Both the position numbers and the translations under genes were made by a program. The notes under the pieces are model-generated. The model was not told the DNA's origin. It did not search any database and was given only the letters and a program-made list of their open reading frames with translations. Shown piece by piece: positions 56,639 through 64,000 of a DNA stretch of 64,000 bases (the stretch's first letter is position 1; each line of letters starts with the position of its first letter). Origin of the DNA: Noviherbaspirillum soli (lineage in GTDB: Bacteria > Pseudomonadota > Gammaproteobacteria > Burkholderiales > Burkholderiaceae_D); the NCBI RefSeq assembly GCF_015352955.1, contig NZ_JACYOX010000032.1:1-64000 (forward strand), given 5' to 3'.

Positions 56639-57343
56639 CTACCCCCTCCCCACCACAGGGATCGCCGCGCCATTGATGGCGCGGGCGCCCTCCGACGCCA
56701 GAAAGGCGATCACCTCAGCAAGCGCATCCGGGCTTACCCAGCGTCCCGGGTCCGCATCGGGCATGGCGGCGCGATTTTCCGGCGTGTCGATCACGCTTGG
56801 CAGCACGCAGTTCACATTGATCCGCTTGTCCTTCAGTTCGGCTGCCATGGCTTCGGTGATGCGGATCACCGCATCCTTGGACGCGCAGTAGGCGGCCATG
56901 CCCGGCACGCCCTTCAGCGCGGAATTGGCGGCGACGCTGACGATCCTGCCGCCGCCGGAGGCAATCATCCCCGGCACCACCGCGCGCACTGCATGCACCA
57001 CGCTCCTCGTGTTCAGGCCGAACAGGAAGTCCCAATCCTCGTCCGGCGTTTCATGCACCGGCGGACCCATGCGGAAACCGCCGGCGATATTGCACAGCAC
57101 GTCGATGCCGCCAAACCGTTCCTGCGCGGCCCTGACCGCGGCATCGACCTGGCCTTGCACCAGCAGGTCGGCTGCCAGCAGCAGCTGGCGCTCATTGTCG
57201 TCGCCATACACGCGGCGCAGATGCGCGCCGTCGCGCTCGAGCAATACCAGCCTGGCGCCGCGCCGGGCAAACAGTTGTGCCAGCGCGCGGCCGAGATTGC
57301 CGCCCGCGCCTGTCACCAGCACGGTCTGATTACTGTGGTCCAT
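56639..57343 (-). CDS. Short-chain dehydrogenase/reductase
   Basis: A 234-residue SDR. The start at 57343 (MDHSNQTVLVTGAGGNLGRAL) has GAGGAG upstream. The NAD(P) motif TGAGGNLG, the ICNIAGG-like NAG element (VLCNIAGGFRM), catalytic Ser in SVAANSALKG, and Tyr/Lys in AAYCASKDAVI are present. The C-terminus GARAINGAAIPVVGRG is standard. The substrate is unknown. The gene is followed by no partner and lies downstream of phhA on the same strand (41 bases), perhaps co-transcribed as an ancillary reductase; a pterin-recycling role, as in dihydropteridine reductase, is possible but only inferred from position. Confidence 0.88.
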   Translation of the reverse strand: MDHSNQTVLVTGAGGNLGRALAQLFARRGARLVLLERDGAHLRRVYGDDNERQLLLAADLLVQGQVDAAVRAAQERFGGIDVLCNIAGGFRMGPPVHETPDEDWDFLFGLNTRSVVHAVRAVVPGMIASGGGRIVSVAANSALKGVPGMAAYCASKDAVIRITEAMAAELKDKRINVNCVLPSVIDTPENRAAMPDADPGRWVSPDALAEVIAFLASEGARAINGAAIPVVGRG

Positions 57344-57384
57344 GGGGTCTCCTCGATGAATGATGGGGATGCATGCCGCAGGCG

Positions 57385-58251
57385 TCACGCGCCTGCGGCA
57401 CGCCTGGCGCGATGGTAGGCGCCGGTGCCCCGGGTCAGCACGCGATCGCTGGGCAGCACGGTGCCCGGCTCCAGTTCGTCCTGGCCGCGCACGGCCTCAT
57501 ACAGCGGAGCGAAATCGATTTTCGCGAGATCCAGCAGCGCATCGAAGCTGGGAATGACGAAATAAGTTTCCTGGAAATCGTCGATGCGATAGCGGGTGCG
57601 CATCACCCGTTCCAGGTCGAAGCCGATGCGGTTGGGGGAAGGATCCTCCACCGCAAACAGCGACTCCGAATGGGAAGAGGCAATGCCGGCGCCGTAGATG
57701 CGCAGGCCTTCGTCCTGCTGCACCAGCCCGAACTCGACGGTGTACCAGTAAACCCGCGCCAGCTGATCCAGCACGCCAAGCTTCTTTGCCTTCAGTCCGC
57801 CCTCGCCATAGGCCTGGATGTAGTCGGCGATGACCGGGTTCATCAGCATCGGCACGTGGCCGAACACATCATGGAAGATGTCCGGTTCCTGCAGGTAATC
57901 AAGCTGCTCGGCGCGGCGTATGAACTGACCCGCGGGAAAGCGCCGATTGGCCAGATGCGCGAAGAACACTTCATCCGGCACCAGGCCGGGCACCGCCACC
58001 ACCTGCCAGCCGGTATGCCGTATCAGCACCTCGCTCAGTGCGCGGAAATCCGGAATCTGGTCCGCGCCTATCGGAAGGGCGCGCATGCCGGCGACGAACT
58101 CATCGCAGGCCCGCTCGGGCAGCAATGCGGTCTGCCGCTCGAACAGGGTCTTCCAGACGGCGTGTTCCTGCGCGGTGTAGTGTTCCCAGCCCTGGTCTAT
58201 CACCCAGTCGGCGCGCTGCGGCTGTGCGATGGCATGATCCATCGTTTCCAT
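57385..58251 (-). CDS. phhA: Phenylalanine 4-monooxygenase
   Basis: A 288-residue bacterial phenylalanine hydroxylase converting phenylalanine to tyrosine with tetrahydropterin and O2. The iron ligands (2-His-1-Glu) are visible in PDIFHDVFGHVPML and YWYTVEFGLVQQ; other landmarks are WVIDQGWEHYTAQEHAVW, FPAGQFIRRAEQLDYLQ and SPNRIGFDLERVM. The start METMDHAIAQ has GAGGAG ten bases upstream. It is preceded by phhB (28 bases) in an operon with the pterin-recycling dehydratase. Confidence 0.95.
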   Translation of the reverse strand: METMDHAIAQPQRADWVIDQGWEHYTAQEHAVWKTLFERQTALLPERACDEFVAGMRALPIGADQIPDFRALSEVLIRHTGWQVVAVPGLVPDEVFFAHLANRRFPAGQFIRRAEQLDYLQEPDIFHDVFGHVPMLMNPVIADYIQAYGEGGLKAKKLGVLDQLARVYWYTVEFGLVQQDEGLRIYGAGIASSHSESLFAVEDPSPNRIGFDLERVMRTRYRIDDFQETYFVIPSFDALLDLAKIDFAPLYEAVRGQDELEPGTVLPSDRVLTRGTGAYHRARRAAGA

Positions 58252-58279
58252 TGTCGTGGTCTCCTCGGTCAGCCAGCGA

Positions 58280-58603
58280 TCAGGCGCCCTCGGCCAGCTG
58301 CGGCTGCGCGGCAAAGCCCGCATAGACCGCATCGGCATAGCCTGCAAGGTCGATGTCCTTCTGCGTCAGGCCATTGGCGTCATGGGTGGTATAGGTAATG
58401 GTCACCCGGTTGTAGACATTGGACCACTCGGGATGATGGTTGCGCTTTTCCGCCATGAGCGCCAGCTGCGTCATGAAGGCAAAGGCCTGCGGGAAATCCC
58501 GGAATTGGAAAGTGCGGCTGATGGCGTCGCGCTGGCTGTCGTGCGCCCAGTCGGGCAATGTCGCCAGCAGGGCCGCTGCGCGGGTCGAATCGAGTTTTTC
58601 CAT
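58280..58603 (-). CDS. phhB: Pterin-4a-carbinolamine dehydratase
   Basis: A 107-residue protein that dehydrates the 4a-carbinolamine left by phenylalanine hydroxylase so that the pterin can be reduced again. The signature [24 protein letters not shown] is complete, with the paired His and the downstream His/Asp. AAGGAGG lies just before ATG 58603; the long frame upstream is unsupported. A 8-bp GC hairpin (58628-58649) followed by four T lies in the leader. Confidence 0.94.
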   Translation of the reverse strand: MEKLDSTRAAALLATLPDWAHDSQRDAISRTFQFRDFPQAFAFMTQLALMAEKRNHHPEWSNVYNRVTITYTTHDANGLTQKDIDLAGYADAVYAGFAAQPQLAEGA

Positions 58604-58627
58604 GGTGCCTCCTTGTCGGGCAAAACG

Positions 58628-58649
58628 GCGGCGCCGGTATTGGCGCCGC
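58628..58649 (-). promoter_or_regulatory. Hairpin in the phhB leader
   Basis: GCGGCGCC (58628-58635) pairs with 58642-58649 around a 6-base loop; on the minus strand it is followed by CCGTTTTG, about 25 bases before the phhB start. It may attenuate phhB or end read-through from upstream. No leader peptide was seen. Confidence 0.35.
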
Positions 58650-58855
58650 GCGCATGCATTGGGATCAGTCGTCAGATCCGTTTTCCGGCCCGGCGTTGCA
58701 GGCCGGGCGGCAAGCAAAATCATATGCCAGGCATTCGGAAATAGTATTCCCGCTTTATAAGCAAACCTAAGCAAACCCTCCAAGAAAGTACGACGCATTC
58801 CTGCGGGTTATGACCTTGTCTTTGTCGTTACATGCCAGGCCGGCAGCGAGCCGGG

Positions 58856-59932
58856 CTATTGCACTTCCAGCACGCCGCGACGGATCTGGTCGCGTTCCAG
58901 CGATTCGAACAGCGCCTTGAAGTTGCCTTCGCCGAATCCCTCGTCGCCCTTGCGCTGGATGAACTCGAAGAACACCGGGCCAAGCACCGGCTGAGAAAAA
59001 ATCTGCAACAGAAGGCGCTTCTCGCCGCCCGCGGTGCTGCCGTCGAGCAGGATGCCGCGTGTCTGCAACTCCGATACCTGCTCGCCATGGCCCGGCAGAC
59101 GGCTCTCGAGCATCTCGTAATAGGTCGCCGGCGGCGCGGTATTGAGCGGCACGCCGGCCATCTTCAGTTGGTCCAGCGTCGACACCAGGTCGTCGGTGAT
59201 CAGGGCGATATGCTGTATGCCTTCGCCGTTGAACTGCATCAGGAATTCCTCGATCTGGCCGCCGCCCTGCTTCGATTCCTCGTTCAGCGGAATGCGGATC
59301 TTGCCGTCAGGCGCGGTCATCGCCTTGGATGTCAGGCCGGTATATTCGCCGGAAATGTCGAAGTAGCGGATCTCGCGGAAATTGAACAGCTTCTCGTAAA
59401 AGCCGGCCCAGTAGGACATGCGGCCGCGATACACGTTATGCGTCAGGTGATCGATCAGCTTCAGCCCATGGCCGCACGGATGGCGGTCCACGCCTTCCAG
59501 GAATTCGAAATCGATGTCATAGATCGACTTGCCTTCCTCGAAGCGGTCGATCAGGTAAAGCGGCGCGCCGCCGATGCCCTTGACCGCAGGCAGCCGCAAC
59601 TCCATCGGCCCGGTCGGAATGTCCACCGGCTGGGCGCCGAGCGCCAGCGCCGCCTTGTAGGCCTTGTGCGCATCCTTCACGCGGAATGCCATGCCGCAGG
59701 CGGACGGACCATGCTCCGCGGCGAAATAGGAGGCAATGCTGTTGGGCTCATTGTTGATGATGAAGTTGATGTCGCCCTGCCGGTACAGCACCACATCCTT
59801 GGAACGATGCCTGGCAACCCTGGTGAAGCCCATCATCTCGAATACCGGTTCCAGCACGTTCGGGGTGGGCGAGGCGAACTCGACGAATTCGAAGCCCATG
59901 AGGCCCATGGGATTGTCAAACAGATCGGACAT
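58856..59932 (-). CDS. hppD: 4-hydroxyphenylpyruvate dioxygenase
   Basis: A 358-residue enzyme converting 4-hydroxyphenylpyruvate to homogentisate. The two VOC repeats and the C-terminal iron ligands are seen: His in [16 protein letters not shown], His in [15 protein letters not shown], Glu in [13 protein letters not shown]. Also visible are [18 protein letters not shown] and [21 protein letters not shown] sits before the start at 59932 ([20 protein letters not shown]). It ends near phhB but in a separate unit, and a divergent Lrp-family regulator controls it. With phhA and phhB it forms the phenylalanine-to-homogentisate route; the maleylacetoacetate steps are outside the window. Confidence 0.96.
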   Translation of the reverse strand: MSDLFDNPMGLMGFEFVEFASPTPNVLEPVFEMMGFTRVARHRSKDVVLYRQGDINFIINNEPNSIASYFAAEHGPSACGMAFRVKDAHKAYKAALALGAQPVDIPTGPMELRLPAVKGIGGAPLYLIDRFEEGKSIYDIDFEFLEGVDRHPCGHGLKLIDHLTHNVYRGRMSYWAGFYEKLFNFREIRYFDISGEYTGLTSKAMTAPDGKIRIPLNEESKQGGGQIEEFLMQFNGEGIQHIALITDDLVSTLDQLKMAGVPLNTAPPATYYEMLESRLPGHGEQVSELQTRGILLDGSTAGGEKRLLLQIFSQPVLGPVFFEFIQRKGDEGFGEGNFKALFESLERDQIRRGVLEVQ

Positions 59933-60037
59933 GGCGGTTTCCTGAAAGGAGGGTTGTACGGTCGGGCACGGGCGGTTTTCCCGCACGCCCGGCGGCGATT
60001 CATCCTTTAAGTGTAAGTTGTATCTCGCGCATTTTTT

Positions 60038-60081
60038 GCGCAAATTTGCTGCTATATTGGCCTTCTGATGCACAAATTTCG
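60038..60081. promoter_or_regulatory. Probable Lrp-type operator between hppD and its regulator
   Basis: Two similar boxes, GCGCAAATTTGC (60038-60049) and GCACAAATTTCG (60070-60081), are 32 bp apart (about three helical turns), inside AT-rich DNA. A TATATT (60053-60058) between them could be the -10 of the + strand regulator gene. Repeated GCxCAAATTT boxes on one helix face suit cooperative binding by an Lrp-like octamer. Confidence 0.5.
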
Positions 60082-60108
60082 CACCATTTTTGATATTCAG
60101 GAGAAATT

Positions 60109-60633
60109 TTGACGACAATTACCGTAGACCGATTCGATGTCGAGTTACTGGCCAGCCTGCAGCGGGACGGCAAGGCCACCAACAGCGCTCTGGGGGAGAA
60201 GGTTCATCTGTCGACATCGCAGGTCAGCCGCCGCATACAGCGCCTTGAAGAATCCGGCGTGATCAGCCAGTTCGCCGCCATACTCGACCCGGACATCCTC
60301 GGCCTCGGCGTGATCGCCTTCACCTCGGTGACCCTGGAGCGGCATGGCGAAGCGCGCAGCGAGGCATTCGAAAGCGCAGTGGCGGACATGCCCGAAGTGC
60401 TGGAATGCCTTTCGGTGACGGGCGAGGCGGACTATGTGCTGCGGGTGCTGGCGCCCGACCTGGCCTCGTTTTCCAGCTTCATGATGAAGCGCCTGCTGCG
60501 CCTGCCGGGGGTGGCGAACGTGAAATCCAACATCGCGCTCAAGAAGATCAAGCAGACGCATGTGCTGCCGCTGGACCATATCAAGCAGCCGGAACAGGCC
60601 AGCCCGAAGCTGGTTTATTCAAGCCAGATCTAG
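60109..60633 (+). CDS. Lrp/AsnC-family regulator of tyrosine/phenylalanine catabolism
   Basis: A 174-residue Lrp protein starting at TTG 60109 (AGGAG at 60099-60103, five bases spacing; no usable ATG in frame nearby). The helix-turn-helix ([46 protein letters not shown], residues 7-55) and RAM domain ([21 protein letters not shown] region) are standard. The C-terminal extension ([17 protein letters not shown]) is about 20 residues longer than usual. Divergence from hppD and flanking boxes suggest it activates hppD in response to tyrosine or phenylalanine; this is inferred from context. Confidence 0.88.
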   Translation: MTTITVDRFDVELLASLQRDGKATNSALGEKVHLSTSQVSRRIQRLEESGVISQFAAILDPDILGLGVIAFTSVTLERHGEARSEAFESAVADMPEVLECLSVTGEADYVLRVLAPDLASFSSFMMKRLLRLPGVANVKSNIALKKIKQTHVLPLDHIKQPEQASPKLVYSSQI

Positions 60634-60741
60634 CCGCAAAACCGCGACGTTGCCAGAACATAAGCAAGCCCAAGCAGGGGCCATTCCGGTAAAACTACGC
60701 TTTTTCCGCAGAAACCTCTCGAAAAAACTGATGTTGTCTAG

Positions 60742-60855
60742 TGCTATAGTCGGCCCCACTGGCTCCTGGCTATACAGGAGCGGCGCTTTTGCGCGGCGAC
60801 GCCCTCCGGCGCCGTGCCATCTCTCCTCCAACCCTTAACAGTCAGGCTAGCAAAC
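60742..60855 (+). promoter_or_regulatory. Promoter and structured leader of the terC-like gene
   Basis: An extended -10 promoter (TGCTATAGT, 60742-60750) predicts transcription from about 60757. The resulting 100-base leader can form three hairpins: GCTCCTG/CAGGAGC with a 6-base loop (about 60762-60781), a GCGC-TTTT-GCGC hairpin, and a GGCG...CGCC stem before the start codon. TerC-family genes in many proteobacteria are controlled by a manganese riboswitch (yybP-ykoY), but I could not find its conserved core here, so the structure may be a different element or none. Confidence 0.4.
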
Positions 60856-61596
60856 ATGGACTTCACCAATCCCGCATTCTGGATGGCGGTGCTGCAGATC
60901 GTCGCCATCGATATCGTTCTCGGCGGCGACAACGCCGTGGTCATCGGACTGGCATGCCGCCGTCTCCCGGAACGCCAGCGCAAGCTCGGCATCATCTGGG
61001 GCATGGCCGGCGCCATTGGCCTGCGCGTCGTGCTGATCCTGTTCGCAGTCACCCTGCTCGCCGTGCCTTATCTGAAGCTGGTCGGCGCTGCCCTGCTGCT
61101 CTGGATCGGCATCAAGCTGCTGCTGCCGGAGCAGGAGGAAGGCCATAACATCGAAGCCGGCACCACGCTTGCCGCGGCCATCAAGACCATCATCGTGGCC
61201 GACGCCGTGATGAGCCTGGACAACGTGATCGCCATTGCGGGCGCCGCCGGCGACAGCAAATTCCTGATCATCTTCGGCCTGCTGCTGAGCATCCCGATCA
61301 TCATGCTGGGCAGCCAGCTGGTGATCAAGCTGATGGACCGCTTTCCCATCGTCATCGTGCTGGGCGGCGCCCTGCTGGGCTGGATCGCCGGCGGCATGGT
61401 GGTCACCGACGTCGCCACCAAGGACTGGGTTGCCGCCAACCTGCCGGCCGCCACTTGGATCGGACCGGTAGTGGGTGCGATACTGGTGGTCGTTGTCGGC
61501 AAGATGCTGGCGGCGCGCGCCCAGGCCCGCGTCCCGGCGATGGAAGACCTGGCTGCGTCGCATGACAAGCCTTCCGCCAGTTCCGGCAACAAATAA
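60856..61596 (+). CDS. TerC-family integral membrane protein
   Basis: A 246-residue protein with about seven helices, starting MDFTNPAFWMAVLQIVAIDIVLGGDNAVVIG. Paired acidic motifs GGDNAVVIGLA and MSLDNVIAIAGAAGD are the family's conserved membrane Asp residues. Members (Alx, MntY-like, YkoY) are implicated in Mn2+ efflux or metal homeostasis, or metallation of exported proteins. The ATG at 60856 is preferred to one 14 codons upstream in the leader. A hairpin terminator of moderate strength separates it from uspA. Confidence 0.9.
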   Translation: MDFTNPAFWMAVLQIVAIDIVLGGDNAVVIGLACRRLPERQRKLGIIWGMAGAIGLRVVLILFAVTLLAVPYLKLVGAALLLWIGIKLLLPEQEEGHNIEAGTTLAAAIKTIIVADAVMSLDNVIAIAGAAGDSKFLIIFGLLLSIPIIMLGSQLVIKLMDRFPIVIVLGGALLGWIAGGMVVTDVATKDWVAANLPAATWIGPVVGAILVVVVGKMLAARAQARVPAMEDLAASHDKPSASSGNK

Positions 61597-61616
61597 AACA
61601 AGCGTCAATACATGAC

Positions 61617-61640
61617 AAGGCGTGCGCTAGCACGCCTTTC
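61617..61640 (+). terminator. Possible terminator between terC-like and uspA-like genes
   Basis: AAGGCGTGC (61617-61625) pairs perfectly with 61630-61638 around a GCTA loop. The following T-tract is poor (TTTCCTT), so termination may be partial. Confidence 0.5.
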
Positions 61641-61669
61641 CTTGCTCATAACTACTGCGGAGAAGATCA

Positions 61670-62095
61670 ATGCTGAAAATACTGTTGGCCATAGACGGAT
61701 CGGAAAATGCCCTGCGCGCCGTTTCCTACCTTATCAAGCGCGCCTCCGCGACCAAGGACCAGTACCAGGTGTCGCTGGTCAACGTCCAGTATCCGCTGCA
61801 TGGTACAGTTGCCACCTTCATCAGCGGAGCGCAGGTCAAGCAGTATCACCATGACGAAGGCGTGAAGGCGCTGGCGCCGGCGCAGGCCCTGCTGGATGGC
61901 GCCGGCATCGCGCATAGCGAGCACCTGTTCGTGGGCGAGCCGGCGGAAGTGATTTCCCGCTTTGCCCGCGAGAACGGATGCGACGAAATCATGATCGGCA
62001 ATCGCGGCCTGGGCAATATCGGCAGCCTGCTGGTCGGCTCGGTGGCAAGCAAGATCATTCACCTGTCGGAAGTGCCGGTCGTGCTGGTGAAGTAA
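61670..62095 (+). CDS. Universal stress protein (UspA family)
   Basis: A 141-residue UspA-fold protein: first strand MLKILLAIDGSENALRAVSYL, and the ATP-binding pattern GNRGLGNIGSLLVGSVASKI (G-x2-G-x9-G-S) near the C-terminus, so it is an ATP-binding rather than UspA-type non-binding member. It has the standard length for the family and is probably a stress-survival protein. The ribosome site is GGAG before ATG 61670. It lies 48 bases before ubiX. Confidence 0.93.
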   Translation: MLKILLAIDGSENALRAVSYLIKRASATKDQYQVSLVNVQYPLHGTVATFISGAQVKQYHHDEGVKALAPAQALLDGAGIAHSEHLFVGEPAEVISRFARENGCDEIMIGNRGLGNIGSLLVGSVASKIIHLSEVPVVLVK

Positions 62096-62143
62096 AATTC
62101 CGCCGCAGCGGCCGGTTTCCCGGCCGCATCACCGGAGATTGCC

Positions 62144-62740
62144 ATGCAAGCCAGCCCGCCCGAACCCGCTCGTCTCATCGTAGGCATCAGCGGCGCTTCC
62201 GGCGTCATCTATGGCGTGCGCATGTTGCAGATGCTGCGCACTCTGGGCGTGGAAACCCACCTGGTCATGAGCAAGTCCGCCCAGCTCACCCTCACCCATG
62301 AAACCGATATGAGCGTTGCCGAGGTCAAGGCCCTGGCGGAAGTCACCTATTCCAACGCCGACATCGGCGCCGCCATTGCCAGCGGCTCATTCCGGGTAAG
62401 CGGCATGGTCATCGCGCCGTGCTCGATCAAAAGCCTGTCGGAAATCGCCAGCGGCATCACCGGCAGCCTGCTCTCCCGCGCGGCCGACGTAACACTCAAG
62501 GAACGACGCCGCCTGGTGCTGATGCTGAGGGAAACGCCGCTGCACCTTGGCCACCTGCGCAGCATGGTGGCAGTCACCGAAGCCGGCGCCATTATCAGCC
62601 CGCCGGTGCCGGCCTTCTATGCCAAGCCGGCATCGATCGACGAGATGGTCGACCATAGCGTGGGACGGGTGCTCGACCTGTTCGGCATCGAGTCGGGCGC
62701 GGTGCGGCGCTGGAATCCGGGCAGCGACACCGTTGCCTGA
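62144..62740 (+). CDS. ubiX: UbiX flavin prenyltransferase
   Basis: A 198-residue enzyme making prenylated FMN for the UbiD decarboxylase in ubiquinone synthesis. Landmarks are the FMN loop LIVGISGASGVIYGV, APCSIKSLSEIASGITGSLLSRAADVTLKERRRLVLMLRE (with Ser and Glu/Arg active-site residues) and the C-terminal PPVPAFYAKPASIDEMVDHSVGRVLDLFGI. GGAG before ATG 62144. Its length matches the family. No ubiD gene is adjacent. Confidence 0.95.
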   Translation: MQASPPEPARLIVGISGASGVIYGVRMLQMLRTLGVETHLVMSKSAQLTLTHETDMSVAEVKALAEVTYSNADIGAAIASGSFRVSGMVIAPCSIKSLSEIASGITGSLLSRAADVTLKERRRLVLMLRETPLHLGHLRSMVAVTEAGAIISPPVPAFYAKPASIDEMVDHSVGRVLDLFGIESGAVRRWNPGSDTVA

Positions 62741-62764
62741 TCACGCAGGAAAACACCCATGAAA

Positions 62765-62796
62765 AAACCCCGCCTCCTGTAAGGAAGGCGGGGTTT
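62765..62796. terminator. Bidirectional terminator between ubiX and ftsH
   Basis: AAACCCCGCCT (62765-62775) pairs perfectly with 62786-62796 around a 10-base loop. A-rich on the left (GAAAAAACCC) and T-rich on the right (GTTTCTTGTT), it can terminate both the + strand ubiX transcript and the minus-strand ftsH transcript. Confidence 0.85.
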
Positions 62797-62824
62797 CTTG
62801 TTGTGCTGCTTGGGCTTGCCTGGC

Positions 62825-64000
62825 TCAGACGGTGGCAGGCGCGCTCGGTGCGATCGGGCCGGAACTGGACTGCCGCTTCTCCGGCACGCCGTATTTCGGC
62901 GGACGCGGCTCGCCGCCGGACATGATGTCCTTCACCTGGTCGGAATCCAGGGTTTCCCATTCCAGCAGCGCGTTGGTCATCACTTCCACCTTCTCGCGAT
63001 TGGCTTCCAGCAGACTGCGGGCCAGGGCGTACTGACGGTCCAGTATGCTGCGGATTTCCTCGTCCACCTTCTGCTGGGTTTCCTCGGAAATGGTGGGCGC
63101 GGACATACCGCCCATGCCCTGGTCGTCATCCACATACACCATGGTGCCCAGCGCTTCGGACATGCCGTAGCGAGTCACCATCGCGCGCGCCAGCTTGGTT
63201 GCGCGCTCGAAGTCGTTGGAAGCGCCGGTCGACATCTGGTGCATGAACAGCTCTTCCGCGATCCGTCCGCCGAACAGGATGGCGATGTCTTCCAGCATCT
63301 TGTCCTTGTACATGTTGACGCGATCATGCTCGGGCAGCTGCCAGGTCAGGCCCAGCGCGAAGCCGCGCGGCATGATGGTGACCTTGTGGACCGGGTCCGC
63401 CTTGGGCAGCAGGGCGGCAATCACGGCATGGCCGGACTCGTGGTAGGCAGTATTGCGGCGCTCTTCCTCCCGCATCACGGCCGACTTGCGCTCCGGACCC
63501 ATGATGATCTTGTCCTTGGCATCCTCGAAGTCCTGCATGTCAACGATCTGCTTGTTGCGGCGTGCCGCGAACAAGGCTGCCTCGTTCACCAGGTTAGCCA
63601 GCTCGGCGCCCGAAAAGCCCGGCGTGCCGCGGGCCAGCACATGGGCCTGCACGTCCTTGGAAATCGGCACCTTGCGCATATGCACGTTCAGCACCTGCTC
63701 GCGACCGCGTATGTCCGGCAAGCCGACCATCACCTGACGGTCGAAACGACCCGGACGCAGCAGCGCCTTGTCCAGCACGTCCGCGCGGTTGGTCGCCGCG
63801 ATCACGATCACACCCGAGTTGGGCTCGAAGCCGTCCATCTCGACCAGCATCTGGTTCAGCGTCTGCTCACGCTCGTCATTGCCGCCGCCCATGCCATTGC
63901 CGCGCTGGCGGCCGACGGCATCGATCTCGTCGATGAAGATGATGCAGGGCGCATGCTGCTTGGCATTCTGGAACATGTCGCGCACCCGGGAGGCGCCGAC
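62825..64000 (-). CDS. ftsH: FtsH ATP-dependent zinc metalloprotease (partial)
   Basis: The C-terminal 391 residues are in the window; the N-terminal membrane and Walker A parts lie beyond the right edge. Visible are Walker [17 protein letters not shown], the second-region-of-homology arginine finger [21 protein letters not shown], and the protease zinc site [16 protein letters not shown] (HExxH). The membrane-anchored AAA protease degrades misfolded membrane proteins and short-lived regulators such as LpxC and sigma-32. The tail ends [16 protein letters not shown]... Gene strand is minus; it converges on ubiX. Confidence 0.96.
   Translation of the reverse strand, partial: VGASRVRDMFQNAKQHAPCIIFIDEIDAVGRQRGNGMGGGNDEREQTLNQMLVEMDGFEPNSGVIVIAATNRADVLDKALLRPGRFDRQVMVGLPDIRGREQVLNVHMRKVPISKDVQAHVLARGTPGFSGAELANLVNEAALFAARRNKQIVDMQDFEDAKDKIIMGPERKSAVMREEERRNTAYHESGHAVIAALLPKADPVHKVTIMPRGFALGLTWQLPEHDRVNMYKDKMLEDIAILFGGRIAEELFMHQMSTGASNDFERATKLARAMVTRYGMSEALGTMVYVDDDQGMGGMSAPTISEETQQKVDEEIRSILDRQYALARSLLEANREKVEVMTNALLEWETLDSDQVKDIMSGGEPRPPKYGVPEKRQSSSGPIAPSAPATV

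Noticed and set aside
60742-60855. Manganese (yybP-ykoY) riboswitch before the TerC gene
   Set aside because: The conserved core segments of that riboswitch could not be found; only generic hairpins are visible, so the region is listed as a leader and not named.
1-64000. tRNA, rRNA, CRISPR arrays, transposases, phage genes and defence systems
   Set aside because: Looked for on both strands; none of the expected motifs or arrays was seen in the window.

Overview
The window looks like a chromosomal segment of a GC-rich betaproteobacterium of the order Burkholderiales, most likely Oxalobacteraceae (Herbaspirillum, Noviherbaspirillum or Massilia-like). The evidence is the two Bug-type tripartite-tricarboxylate binding proteins, malate synthase G, a DUF4148 periplasmic protein, Lrp-controlled proline and tyrosine catabolism, and minor pilins organised as in betaproteobacteria. 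This is inferred from gene content, not from a database search. No rRNA, tRNA, CRISPR array, transposase or phage gene was seen.

Layout. 1-6.3 kb: a sparse, partly AT-richer accessory stretch with a truncated small protein carrying a double-glycine leader-like motif, a small conserved protein, an EamA exporter, a lipoprotein, a secreted LecA-like protein, a DUF4148 protein and a 67-residue protein. 6.3-10.6 kb: a divergent Lrp regulator and a large PutA. 10.6-12.6 kb: an AT-richer GtrA/methyltransferase pair and a DUF2892-like protein. 12.7-15.7 kb: 2-haloacid dehalogenase and malate synthase G. 15.9-18.8 kb: a sensor kinase with an ethylene-receptor-like membrane domain and two kinase modules, followed by a single-domain response regulator. 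18.8-23 kb: DUF2784, a conserved hypothetical, SWIB, and a LysR / altronate-dehydratase-like pair.

23.6-26 kb: an arsenic operon arsR-arsC-aquaporin-arsH with no ArsB or Acr3 pump. 26.1-29.3 kb: a hybrid histidine kinase behind a double-domain KaiC-like ATPase. 29.5-39.5 kb: flavoprotein disulfide reductase, PQQ sugar dehydrogenase with its cytochrome c, YjbQ, a ChaA-type antiporter, a VOC protein, a lipoprotein/beta-barrel pair and an HPP-CBS protein. 39.6-45.9 kb: a pilE-fimT-pilV-pilW-pilX-pilY1 operon for type IV pilus initiation. 46-52.3 kb: LysR, HMG-CoA-lyase-like and class III CoA-transferase genes, a chemoreceptor and a Bug protein, possibly one system that senses, imports and degrades a branched dicarboxylate. 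52.5-56.6 kb: a decayed lrp pseudogene and a LysR / Bug / ModA-like group. 56.6-60.6 kb: an SDR, phhA-phhB, hppD and a divergent Lrp regulator, which convert phenylalanine to homogentisate. 60.7-64 kb: TerC with a structured leader, UspA, UbiX and the 3' part of ftsH.

The most notable structures are the ethylene-receptor-like double kinase, the KaiC/hybrid-kinase pair, the pump-less ars operon, a pair of ~265-bp inverted dispersed repeats 26 kb apart (each with two GC hairpins), a ~30-bp inverted repeat near 34 kb, and the triple-lesion lrp pseudogene.
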